DNA of 24,792 bases from an uncultured Clostridium sp. (GTDB taxonomy: Bacteria; Bacillota; Clostridia; TANB77; CAG-508), in contig CATLUC010000011.1 in assembly GCA_950059165.1 (NCBI GenBank), forward strand, positions 1-24,792. The letters are read 5' to 3'. Shown piece after piece: positions 7,342 to 15,843 of this stretch (positions are counted from its first letter, which is position 1; the number at the start of each line of letters is the position of its first letter). A program made the position numbers and the translations under genes. The notes under the pieces were generated by a model. That model saw nothing but the letters and a program-made list of their open reading frames with translations, did not search any database and was not told where the DNA came from.

Positions 7342-9533
7342 ACTTTCATTGAAAGCCCAACTTTTTGTCTTTCTTGGTCTATTTTAATTACTTTCACTTT
7401 TACAATATCCCCTACTGATACTACATCAGATGGATTTTTGATGAATTTGTCGCTCATTTCAGAGATATGCACTAGACCATCATGTTTTACTCCAATATCT
7501 ATAAATGCTCCAAAGTCTATTACATTTCTAACAGTTCCACTTAGCACCATTCCCTCTCTTAAGTCCTCTAATTTTAGGACATCACTACGAAGTATAGGCT
7601 TTGGCATATCCTCACGAGGGTCTCTACCTGGCTTTGCTAATTCAGAAATTATATCTGCTAATGTCATTTCTCCTACTTCTAAGTCTTTTGCCATTTCTCC
7701 AGTGTTTACAGTTTTTAATTTGGTTCTTAACTCTGTCAATTTTTCTTTGTCTTTTAGGTCTTTTGTTGCAAAACCTAATTTTTCTAATAATTTCTCAGCT
7801 TTTTCATAACTTTCTGGATGAACTGCTGTAATTTCTAATGGATTATCTCCATCTAATATTCTTAAGAAACCTGCACATTGCTCAAATGCTACTTTACCAA
7901 GCTTTGGCACTTTTAATAATTGCTTTCTATTTTTTAATTTCCCATTTTCATCTCTATATTTTACAATATTTTTTGCAATTGTGTTATTAATTCCTGAAAC
8001 ATATGACAACAAAGATGGTGTAGCTGTGTTTACATCAACACCTACTTTATTAACACTGTCTTCTACCACTCCTGTAAGGCTTTCTGCTAATCTTTTTTGA
8101 TTAACATCATGTTGATATTGCCCAACTCCAATGGCTTTTGGGTCAATTTTTACTAGTTCTGCTAATGGGTCTTGAAGCCTTCTTGCAATAGAAATTGCAC
8201 CTCTAATAGATACATTTATGTCTGGATATTCTTCTGTTGCAAGCTTTGAAGCTGAATAAACTGATGCTCCTGCTTCACTAACAATTACATAATGTACATC
8301 TCTTGATGTTTCTTTTATCATGTCTGACACAAACATTTCAGATTCCCTTGATGCTGTCCCATTTCCTATTGCTATCATGTCTACTTCATCTTTTTCAATC
8401 AATTTTAAAAGTTCTTTTTTAGCACCTTCTACATCATTTTGAGGTTCAGTTGGGTACACTGTTGTATAATCTAAAACTTTTCCAGTTTCGTCAATAATAG
8501 CTATCTTACAACCAGTTCTGTAAGCTGGGTCAAACCCCATAACAGTTTTCCCTTTGATAGGCGCTCCTAATAAAAGCTGTTTTGAATTTTGTCCAAACAC
8601 TTTAATTGCCTTTTCTTCTGCTTTTTCTGTTAAGTCACTCCTAATTTCTCTTTCAATAGATGGCTCAATTAGTCTTTTAAAGCTATCTTGTATAGTCTCT
8701 TTTAGCATTTTGGTAAATTGAGTTTCTCCTTTTAGCACATCTCTTTCAATATATGCTAATATTTTTTCCTCTGGCTTTTCTAGTTTAACCTTTAAAAATT
8801 CTTCTTTTTCTCCTCTATTTATTGCTAAAATTCTATGGCTTGGAATATATTTAATTGCTTCTATATATTCATAATACATCTCATAATTTGACTTCTCTTC
8901 AGGTTTTGCTGCTTTGGTTTCAATTTTCCCCTCACGGTAGCATTGCCTTTTAATTTCTTTTCTGTATCTTGGTTCATCTGAAATATCTTCTGCTATAATG
9001 TCTAATGCACCTTGAATTGCGTCTTCTACACTTGCAACAACTTTATCTTTATTCTTTTTATCTTCATCTGATAAAGTTTCAATATTAACATATTGTTTTG
9101 CAATTTCTTCAATAGGTTTAGTTTCGTTTTGCTCTCTAATAATTTGTGCTAATGGCTCTAAGCCCTTAGCTTTAGCAACTGTTGCTCTAGTCTTTTTCTT
9201 TTGTTTATAAGGTCTATAAATATCTTCAACCTCTGCTAACGTTTTAGCAATTGCAACAGCTTGTAAGATTTCGTCTGTTAATTTACCTTGCTCATCTATT
9301 GATTTAATAACCTCTTCTTTCCTTTGTTCTAAGTTCCTTAGGTAATTTAACCTATCTCCTAAATCCCTTAAAACCTCGTCAGATAACCCTCCTGTAACTT
9401 CTTTACGGTATCTTGCAATAAAGGGAATTGTGTTCCCCTCGTCAATTAATTTTACTGTGTTTTCTACTTGTGATGGCTTAATATTTAATTCTTCTGCAAT
9501 TGTTTTAATAATTTTTTCCATTGTTACTCTCAT
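7338..9533 (-). CDS. tex: Tex-family S1 RNA-binding transcription accessory protein
   Basis: 731 residues, the usual length for the family. The N-terminal helical region contains EGNTIPFIARYRKE, a hallmark of Tex. A YqgF-like RNase-H fold starts near residue 325 (KTVMGFDPAYRTGCKIA). Helix-hairpin-helix motifs occupy about 490-570 (LLSYVSGI... KVPKLGK), and the C-terminal S1 domain about 658-728 (GTVRNVIDFGAFIDIG, HISEMSD). Tex proteins bind RNA and act with RNA polymerase. The start is either ATG 9533 (AGGA 5 bases before) or ATG 9521 (AAGGA 12 bases before); the first is kept. No in-frame CGG. The stop lies inside a REP-like hairpin. Confidence 0.96.
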   Translation of the reverse strand: MRVTMEKIIKTIAEELNIKPSQVENTVKLIDEGNTIPFIARYRKEVTGGLSDEVLRDLGDRLNYLRNLEQRKEEVIKSIDEQGKLTDEILQAVAIAKTLAEVEDIYRPYKQKKKTRATVAKAKGLEPLAQIIREQNETKPIEEIAKQYVNIETLSDEDKKNKDKVVASVEDAIQGALDIIAEDISDEPRYRKEIKRQCYREGKIETKAAKPEEKSNYEMYYEYIEAIKYIPSHRILAINRGEKEEFLKVKLEKPEEKILAYIERDVLKGETQFTKMLKETIQDSFKRLIEPSIEREIRSDLTEKAEEKAIKVFGQNSKQLLLGAPIKGKTVMGFDPAYRTGCKIAIIDETGKVLDYTTVYPTEPQNDVEGAKKELLKLIEKDEVDMIAIGNGTASRESEMFVSDMIKETSRDVHYVIVSEAGASVYSASKLATEEYPDINVSIRGAISIARRLQDPLAELVKIDPKAIGVGQYQHDVNQKRLAESLTGVVEDSVNKVGVDVNTATPSLLSYVSGINNTIAKNIVKYRDENGKLKNRKQLLKVPKLGKVAFEQCAGFLRILDGDNPLEITAVHPESYEKAEKLLEKLGFATKDLKDKEKLTELRTKLKTVNTGEMAKDLEVGEMTLADIISELAKPGRDPREDMPKPILRSDVLKLEDLREGMVLSGTVRNVIDFGAFIDIGVKHDGLVHISEMSDKFIKNPSDVVSVGDIVKVKVIKIDQERQKVGLSMKV

Positions 9534-9642
9534 TCCTTTCCTAAGGCAAAAATTAGTATGAATAATTTACATTTATTGTTAATTGTTCAACCTTTTCTTC
9601 CTTTTCCATATATTATTTTAGGACTTAAGTCAAAATCATAAT

Positions 9643-10119
9643 TTAATAATCTAATGAATCATCATTTTTAATCCAGTTTTCTACATGTTCTATTCGATAC
9701 TTAGTTTTTGTATCTCTCATAACAACTTCTTTTATACCACTATTAATTAGCATTCTTTTGCAAAATGTACATGGCTCATTATCTGTTACATACTCATTAT
9801 TTCTTTGGTTGATACCAACTAAATATAATGTAGCACCTATCATGTCTTTTCTAGCTGCACTTAACATAGCATTTTGCTCACTGTGAACTGACCTGCATTT
9901 GTCATATCCTTTTCCACTTGGCATATCACTTTTTTGCCTTTGACAAACTCCTAAGTCTAAGCAATTTTTTCTTCCTCTTGGAGCTCCAGAATATCCTGTT
10001 GAAATAATTTCATCATTTTTTACGATTATGCTTCCATAATTATTTCTTAAACAAGTTCCTCTTTCTGCAACTGTTTGTGCAATATTTAAATAATAATTAA
10101 TTTTATCTACCCTATTCAT
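9643..10119 (-). CDS. dCMP deaminase family protein (ComEB-like)
   Basis: 158 residues with the cytidine/deoxycytidylate deaminase zinc site: His 79 and Glu 81 in VHSEQNAM, and Cys 117 and Cys 120 in EPCTFCKRML. The N-terminal TGYSGAPRGRKNC stretch matches dCMP deaminases. The expected reaction is dCMP to dUMP, feeding thymidylate synthesis. AGTGAGG lies 4 bases before the ATG. In some Gram-positives the relative sits with competence genes; here the neighbours are tex and an ABC-F gene, so there is no such link. No CGG codon. Confidence 0.93.
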   Translation of the reverse strand: MNRVDKINYYLNIAQTVAERGTCLRNNYGSIIVKNDEIISTGYSGAPRGRKNCLDLGVCQRQKSDMPSGKGYDKCRSVHSEQNAMLSAARKDMIGATLYLVGINQRNNEYVTDNEPCTFCKRMLINSGIKEVVMRDTKTKYRIEHVENWIKNDDSLDY

Positions 10120-10147
10120 TTTGCCTCACTTCCTCTTTTTGTGGGAT

Positions 10148-10444
10148 CAATTGGGGATGTTTCTTTTTGCTCCTTTTTGGATGTTTGGAACTATAATTTT
10201 TAAATTTATTATTATATATTATTTTGATACAACGCGTAAGCGACCAAACGAGTGTAAACGAGTGCGATTGGATCAACCTACCTAGAAAAAATTGTATATG
10301 AATATTAACTTAGTAAATTCATTTCCTTCAATTTTTTCTTTCAAGAGGTTGCGACACACAAGTTGTGAAAAATAATATATAATAATAAATTTAATACTAT
10401 TATCCTCAATTCCTTTTAGGAGCAAAAAGAAACGTCCCCAATTG
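10148..10444. repeat. 297-base nested palindromic element (MITE/REP-like)
   Basis: The outer arms 10148-10174 and 10418-10444 are inverted copies with one mismatch in 27 bases, carrying GGGGA(T/C)GTTTCTTTTTGCTCC. The inner arms 10200-10225 and 10369-10394 are perfect inverted copies over 26 A+T-rich bases. The ~140-base centre contains a G+C-richer patch with AAACGAGTG twice (about 10240-10262) and the palindrome CACAAGTTGTG. No coding frame is evident. The element fills almost the whole 338-base gap between the deaminase and ABC-F genes and has the shape of a non-autonomous foldback element. Confidence 0.85.
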
Positions 10445-10457
10445 CTCCAAAATTATA

Positions 10458-12041
10458 TCATTCTATTTCTAGGTATTGGTTGTATGTTACTTCTTTGTCT
10501 ATTATTTGTCCATTTTCTTTGATGTCAATTATTCTGTTTGCTACTGTTTGTGTAAGCTCGTGGTCATGTGATGTAAATAAGATGTTTCCTATAAACTTTT
10601 TCATTCCTTCGTTTATGGCTGTTATGCTTTCCATGTCTAAGTGATTTGTTGGCTCGTCAAATATTAGGAAGTTTGCACCAGATAGCATCATTTTTGATAG
10701 AACACATCTTACTTTTTCCCCACCTGATAAAACTTTTACTTCTTTTAGGGCTTCGTCTCCTGAAAATAGCATTCTTCCTAAAAAGCTTCTTACATATGTT
10801 TCGTCTGGGTCTTTAGAGTATTTTCTAAGCCATTCGGTTACGTTTTCGTCTGTTTCAAATAGATAGTTGTTGTCTTTTGGGAAATAGTTTTGTGTTATTG
10901 TTGTTCCCCATACTAGTTCTCCACTGTCTTGCTCTAATTCTCCACTAATTATTTGGAATAGCACTGTTTTTGCTATTTCATTGTCTGCTAGAAATGCTAT
11001 TTTGTCTCCTTGTTTTACGTCAAATGATATGTTATCAAGTACTTTTACTCCATCTACTGTTTTTGTGATATTTTTTACTTGTAATATTTCTTTTCCTGGC
11101 TCTCTGTCTGGCTTAAAGTCTATATATGGGTATTTTCTGTTTGATGGCTTAATTTCATCTAATTCTATTTTTTCTAGGGTTTTCTTTCTTGATGTTGCTT
11201 GTTTTGATTTTGAAGCATTTGCACTAAATCTTGCAATGAAGTCTTGTAGTTCTTTTATTTTTTCTTCTTTTTTCTTGTTTTGTTCTCTTGCTTGTTTTAA
11301 TGCAAGTTGGCTAGATTCGTACCAAAAGTCATAGTTTCCTGGATATACTTTGATTTTTCCAAAGTCTACATCTGCTATGTGTGTACATACTTTGTTTAAA
11401 AAGTATCTATCATGTGACACAACAATGACTGTGTTTTCAAAGTCCATTAAAAAGTCTTGTAACCAGTTTATACTTTTTAGGTCTAAATCATTTGTAGGCT
11501 CGTCTAATAATAAAACATCTGGGTTTCCAAATAGACTTTGTGCTAGTAGCACTTTTACCTTGTCTTTTGCTTCAATGTCTTTCATTAATTTGTAATGGTT
11601 GTCTGGTATAATTCCTAAATCATTTAATAATATGGCTGCATCTGATTCTGCATTCCAACCATCTAGTTCTGCAAACCTTTCTTCTAATTTGGCAGCTTTC
11701 ATGCCATCTTCTTCAGAAAAGTCCGGTTTTGCATATATTTCGTCTTTTTCTTTCATTATGTCATATAACTCTTTGTTTCCCATTATTACTGTGTCCATAA
11801 CAGTGAATTCTTCAAAGGCAAAGTGGTCTTGTTTTAATATTGATAGCCTTTCTCCTTTGTCTAAGCTGACATCTCCTTTGCTTGGCTCGATTTCTCCTGA
11901 TAAGACTTTTAGAAATGTTGATTTTCCTGCTCCATTTGCTCCTATTATTCCATAACAGTTTCCTTTTCCAAATTTTATGTTTACGTCTTCAAATAATATT
12001 CTTTTCCCAAATCTTACGGTTACTCCGTTTGCATTTAGCAT
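10458..12041 (-). CDS. ykpA: ABC-F family ATPase, YkpA/YbiT type
   Basis: 527 residues from ATG 12041, which has AAGGA 9 bases upstream; the ATG at 12050 directly abuts that site. The product is soluble, with two ATPase domains and no membrane segments. Domain 1 has Walker A GANGAGKST (34-42) and LLLDEPTNDLDL near residue 175, with a degenerate signature (EAKDKVKVLLAQ). A charged linker rich in Lys/Glu follows (~245-300). Domain 2 has a degenerate Walker A (LADNEIAKTVLF) but an intact LSGGEKVR signature and FDEPTNHLD. These degeneracies are, from memory, normal for the YkpA/YbiT subgroup. ABC-F proteins act on the ribosome; the exact role of this subgroup is uncertain. A strong promoter and a short leader with a small hairpin precede it. 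Confidence 0.93.
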   Translation of the reverse strand: MLNANGVTVRFGKRILFEDVNIKFGKGNCYGIIGANGAGKSTFLKVLSGEIEPSKGDVSLDKGERLSILKQDHFAFEEFTVMDTVIMGNKELYDIMKEKDEIYAKPDFSEEDGMKAAKLEERFAELDGWNAESDAAILLNDLGIIPDNHYKLMKDIEAKDKVKVLLAQSLFGNPDVLLLDEPTNDLDLKSINWLQDFLMDFENTVIVVSHDRYFLNKVCTHIADVDFGKIKVYPGNYDFWYESSQLALKQAREQNKKKEEKIKELQDFIARFSANASKSKQATSRKKTLEKIELDEIKPSNRKYPYIDFKPDREPGKEILQVKNITKTVDGVKVLDNISFDVKQGDKIAFLADNEIAKTVLFQIISGELEQDSGELVWGTTITQNYFPKDNNYLFETDENVTEWLRKYSKDPDETYVRSFLGRMLFSGDEALKEVKVLSGGEKVRCVLSKMMLSGANFLIFDEPTNHLDMESITAINEGMKKFIGNILFTSHDHELTQTVANRIIDIKENGQIIDKEVTYNQYLEIE

Positions 12042-12100
12042 TTTTTTCATTCCTTGTTAATGTATTTAGGTTTTTATGGTTTTACCTATAAACCTTGGCT

Positions 12101-12129
12101 ATTATATACTATTTTCCTTTATTTTTCAA
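12101..12129 (-). promoter_or_regulatory. Strong SigA-type promoter for the ABC-F gene
   Basis: On the minus strand, -35 TTGAAA (12124-12129), 17-base spacer, -10 TATAAT (12101-12106). The ~50-base leader holds an AGGTTT...AAACCT hairpin before the ribosome site. Confidence 0.75.
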
Positions 12130-12363
12130 GTATTTTACAAATAATACTATTGACAATTCAGGTTGAGGTAACATCAAGTTCTTTTTTTGTTATTTTGAAA
12201 CTGTATCCGAACAAGTCCGACATACAAATACTAATAAAGCTAAACAAAGTAATTCGACAATATTTTAAATTATCATACAAAGTATTAACATAACTAATGT
12301 AAGAACATATAATTAAAAAAATAAAATTTTTAAATTTATTCAAAAGAAAGGAACGAAATTAAA
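12130..12363 (+). promoter_or_regulatory. Intergenic region with a weak promoter candidate for the pilin-like gene
   Basis: The gap 12051-12363 carries the ABC-F promoter at its left end. In the rest, the best plus-strand promoter is TTAACA (12285-12290), 18-base spacer, TATAAT (12309-12314). AAAGGA lies about 11 bases before the ATG at 12364. I see no other structure. Confidence 0.4.
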
Positions 12364-14045
12364 ATGGAAAAACATAAGAAAAAACAAAATGGGATTACTT
12401 TGATTGCTTTAGTTATTACAATAATAATTTTGCTAATATTAGCAGGCATAACAATTGTGACTTTAACTGGAGAAAATGGAATTTTAAACAAAGCAAATAC
12501 AGCACAAGAAGAAACCAAGAAGAAAGAATATGAAGAAATACTAAAATTAATAGCAAATGATTTAAGAGGAGATAAAATTATCAATGATTGGAATAATAAA
12601 ACATATTTAGATGAATTCGAAAAAGAGATTTCAAAACAAGAAAAATTAAAAGATGCTCAAATAAATAGGATAAATGACGAAACACTAATAATTGTAACAA
12701 AAGAAAAATATGTTTACAAAATAGTAGAAAACGACATAATTTATATCGGAAAACAGCAAATAGTTGATATACCAACATTAGAAGAAAGTACTATAAAATT
12801 TACTTATAACCCATCACCAAAAGAAAAGGAATGGACAAATCAAAATGTAGAGGTAAACATTGAAACAAGTGATACCCAGTATCAATTGCAATATTCTTTA
12901 AACAATACAAATTGGAAAAGTTATCGGTTCAGCAATTGAAGTAGAGGAAAATGGAGCAATTTATGCAAGACTTGTAAATGAGTTATATGAAGTAATATGT
13001 TATTCAACAGGAAATGTAACAAATATTGACAAAATCTCTCCAAGTGCAAATATAGTTTTAAGTAGCACAAGTACAGAGGAAATGACAGATATTACAGCAA
13101 CTGTAGAACAAAACGATACCCAAAGTGGAGTTAATATAGAAAAATGTAAATGGATTTATCTAAATAATGGTAATGAAATAGGAACAAATGAAGAAGACTA
13201 TCCAAATACATTTAGCCAAATGCCGGAGCAAATAACTTTAAGTGCAACAACTGTTGGAACATATTACCTACATGTATTGTCAATAGATACTGCAGGAAAT
13301 AAAATAGAAACAATATCAAATGCTATTACGGTAGAAAAGGCACCCACAGTTGCTGATTTAACCCAAAACAACTATGTTAATTATGTAGCTTCAAATGGAA
13401 ATACAATCAAATGTGCAGTATTATGGCCTGCTGACACAACGTATGGGAAAAATGGTGTACAAATTATTGCCATGAATGTCGTAGAGCAAGTTAAATTTGG
13501 GCAGGGTAATCGGTTGGAAAGCAATGGCAGATGCTTATAATAATGCAATTACTACCTTGAATACAAGAGCAAATGCGTATTTAAATACAAACTATGCAAG
13601 TAGTGCTAGATGTGTTGGAAGTGTACCAAATAATCCATATGCAGAATCAAGCCAATATTATACTTATAGTCTTATTGGTCATCCTCTAAAAAAAGAAGAC
13701 AACAATTACTTGGCAGATTATAATCAAATGAATTCATTAGGAATAAATAACATTAATGATTACTATTGGCTTGCATCTAGAATATATTGTTTTCCTATTC
13801 CTTCAAGCAAAGATCCTGTCGCTGGTTGTAGAGCTATGCTGTCTAATGGAACACTATTTACACCTACTAATACCGTACTGCATGAGACTCCTACTTCTTT
13901 AATGCTTGTATCCATAACGGATAGTGGGGCATCATGGTATGAAGCAAAAGAACGAACCTTAGGTCTTAGACCCGTATTTACTTTAAAAACTAATGTGAAA
14001 ATAAAAGGTGATGGAACCTCTAGTAGTCCATATACTTTAATTTGA
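12364..14045 (+). CDS. Pilin-like surface protein with Ig-like and C-terminal YWLASR domains; two +1 recoding sites
   Basis: Read as 12364-12924, 12926-13510 and 13512-14045, this gives one 559-residue protein. A short basic leader and NGITLIALVITIIILLILAG form a prepilin-like class III signal that lacks the usual Glu5. The helical stalk follows, then Ig-like repeats (~residues 130-340) parallel to those of the minus-strand gene 18215-20438. The C-terminal ~180 residues (YNNAITTLN, ARCVGSVPNNP, YYWLASR, LGLRPVFTLK) form a domain common on Clostridia surface proteins. In plain triplet reading the gene stops at 12939 and again at 13540. Both shifts fall exactly on in-frame CGG, where skipping C restores the frame. 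Between the Tyr before site 1 and the NGAIYARL block there are as many residues as in the paralogue, so one residue is made from CGGT. A true pseudogene is the alternative. Confidence 0.85.
12925..12928 (+). other. CGG +1 frameshift site 1 (TAT CGGT TCA)
   Basis: The upstream frame reads ...NWKSY then CGG and would stop at TGA four codons later. Skipping the C gives GSAIEVEENGAIYAR, which aligns without a gap to the paralogue at 18215-20438 (TKPIVMSKNGAIYAR). The expected tryptic peptide is SYGSAIEVEENGAIYAR. Confidence 0.85.
13511..13514 (+). other. CGG +1 frameshift site 2 (AAT CGGT TGG)
   Basis: The frame ...VKFGQGN meets CGG and would stop at TAA 10 codons on. Skipping the C gives GWKAMADAYNNAITTLN and opens the last 177 residues, including YWLASR and GLRPVF. 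Confidence 0.8.
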
Positions 14046-14086
14046 TTTTTTTAAACTTTTGTGATACTTTATTAATAAGAATAACA

Positions 14087-14133
14087 GAGGCATGATTAAA
14101 AATTTTGACATTTTAGATTAGTTTACATGCCTC
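14087..14133 (+). terminator. Possible transcript end after the pilin-like gene
   Basis: GAGGCATG (14087-14094) pairs perfectly with CATGCCTC (14126-14133) around a 31-base A+T-rich loop. A second hairpin, AAAATTGC/GCAATTTT (14151-14158 and 14163-14170, loop TTTA), follows just before the CapA ribosome site. T-runs are short, so termination would be partial. Confidence 0.4.
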
Positions 14134-14193
14134 GTCTTTGTTCGCTCGAAAAAATTGCTTTAGCAATTTTCTATGAAATTGAGGAGGTATCTA

Positions 14194-15493
14194 GTGAGGA
14201 GAAATCAAAGAGGTTATAGAAAAAATAAAAAATCATTTCGTGACATACAAGATAAAAAATTCATCAAAAGCTTATCTATTGCAGTTGTTGCACTTATTGC
14301 GTTATTAGTATGTATAGCAATTATTTATGCAATATGCCAAGCAATTGAGCACAATAAATTTTTAGAATCTGTAAATGAGGAATTAGAGCAAGCCAAAGTA
14401 GAAAATTCTAACGAGCAAGAAGAACCACAAAAAGAAGAAAAAACTGACATTAGTTTCACATTAACTGCTATTGGAGATGTAATGTGCCATAATACACAAT
14501 ATATGGATGCCTTTAATAGTGAAGCAAATGAATATGATTTTTCTTATGTTTTTAAAGAGATAAGTAACTACACAAAACTTCGGTGATATTGCAATTGGAA
14601 GTTTAGAAACCAGTTTTGCAGGAAGTACTAAAGGCTACAGTAATTATCCAACTTTTAATTCACCTGACGCTTTAGCTTATGACTTAAAGAAAATTGGGAT
14701 AGATGTTTTGTCTACTGCTGGGAATCATTGCCTAGATATGGGATTTTCTGGGCTTTCTAGGACAATTGATGTTTTAGATGATGCTGATATTGCTCATTTA
14801 GGAACTTATAAATCACAAGAAGACAGGGACACAATTTTAATTAAAAATGTTAAAGGTGCAAATATTGCCTTTATCAATTACACCTATGGTACTAATGGAA
14901 TTCCAGTTCCTAATGGTCAAGAGTTTTGTGTGAATTTAATTGATAAAGAATTAATAAAAAGTGATATTGCAAAAGCCAAAGAGCAAAATGTTGATATGAT
15001 TGTTGCTTGTATGCACTGGGGAACTGAATATCTTACAACTGCAAATCGAGAGCAAGAGGAACTTGCTGACTTTCTATTCCAAAATGGAGTCGATATTATT
15101 TTAGGAAATCATCCTCATGTATTAGAACCAATGGAAAAAAAGACCATCACTTTAGAAGATGGTACAACAAAAGATGTATTTGTTATTTATGCTTTAGGTA
15201 ACTTCATTTGTGACCAAAACGCTGAAAACACTAGAAATTCCATCATCTTAAATTTAAAAATGACAAAACATGTCGATAATAAAATTACAATTGATAAAGT
15301 TGATTATGTGCCTATTTATATGTGTAAAGAAGCTTCTTCTGGTAGCCAAAAAATGAGATTATTAGATATTCAAAAAAATATTGATAATTATGAAATTGAT
15401 ATGAATAATGGCGTGAAACCTGCTATTTCTAGTGCACTTTATAATAACTTAAAAACCCAACTAGAAAAAATCAAAAAAATAGTTGGAATGTGA
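14194..15493 (+). CDS. CapA/PgsA-type metallophosphatase-fold membrane protein; one +1 recoding site
   Basis: The start chosen is GTG 14194, preceded by GAGGAGG with 6 bases spacing; an in-frame ATG at 14173 lies before that site. Read as 14194-14580 and 14582-15493, it gives 432 residues. There is a basic N-terminus, one membrane segment (~residues 22-45), then a CapA domain: TAIGDVMCH, AIGSLETSFAG, STAGNHCLDMG, HWGTEY, LGNHPHVLEP and YALGNFICDQ. This is the metal-site pattern of PGA_cap/CapA proteins, which act outside the membrane in capsule or poly-glutamate synthesis; substrate unknown. Plain reading stops at TGA 14584-14586, directly after CGG. Skipping the C joins YTKL to GDIAIGSLE inside the conserved core. 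A palindromic element begins 2 bases after the stop. Confidence 0.88.
14581..14584 (+). other. CGG +1 frameshift site 3 (CTT CGGT GAT)
   Basis: Triplet reading gives CTT CGG TGA, an immediate stop. Skipping the C gives CTT GGT GAT and continues the CapA fold as LGDIAIGSLETSFAGSTK, a predicted tryptic peptide. Confidence 0.88.
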
Positions 15494-15494
15494 T

Positions 15495-15801
15495 ATTGGG
15501 GACGTTTCTTTTCGCACATTTTTGTGACATCGGGGACATATCTATTATTTTATAAATGCAATAAAATATAAAAATTATCAAAAAGCTTAGGTCAAGCTAA
15601 TTTTTACATAACTTCTAAAGTAATTTTATGGCACCCTTTCACACGAAACCGTGCGAACATTTTCCATAAAATTACTTAAGAAGTTCTAGCAAAAATTACT
15701 TTCCATTCGCTTTTTTCTAATTTTTATATTTTGTTGCACAATTATATATATAAGATGTGTCCCCGATTTCACAAAAATGTGCAAAAAGAAACGTCCCCAA
15801 T
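15495..15801. repeat. 307-base foldback element between capA-like gene and corA
   Basis: The ends 15495-15543 and 15753-15801 are inverted copies with 46 of 49 matches and carry GGGGACGTTTCTTTT and CGGGGACA. Between them the two halves still mirror each other: 15559-15588 resembles the complement of 15711-15740, and 15610-15631 pairs with 15664-15685 with one mismatch in 22. The apex is a small hairpin, TTCACACG AAAC CGTGCGAA. A further half unit (AAACGTCCCCAAT) follows at about 15820-15837. The whole could fold end to end as one hairpin and serve as a two-way transcript end for the convergent genes. No reading frame fills it, so any transposase must act in trans. Confidence 0.85.
15545..15640 (+). 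repeat. Dispersed repeat, copy 1
   Basis: These 96 bases match 24696-24792 at close to 90 percent, including AGCTTAGGTCAAGCTAATTTT versus its near-copy and TTTTATGGCACCCTTTC. It forms the left half of the foldback element. The second copy has no GGGGACG end before it, so the core moves or is conserved apart from the outer arms. Confidence 0.85.
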
Positions 15802-15843
15802 CGCACATAAAAATGTTGCAAAGGAAACGTCCCCAATCCGACA

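Noticed and set aside
10980..11955. Plus-strand open frames opposite the ABC-F gene
   Set aside because: They are antisense shadows of a gene with clear ATPase motifs and have no ribosome sites.
12364..14045. Three separate small genes at 12364-12939, 13082-13540 and 13497-14045
   Set aside because: The second and third have no ribosome site, and their first codons lie inside continuous domain sequence. Joined at the two CGG sites they form one protein with a normal domain order.
15610..15685. Group II intron or CRISPR fragment in the foldback element
   Set aside because: The CACGAAACCGTG hairpin recalled intron domain ends, but no reverse transcriptase, domain V or repeat-spacer pattern is present; the end-to-end palindrome explains the structure.
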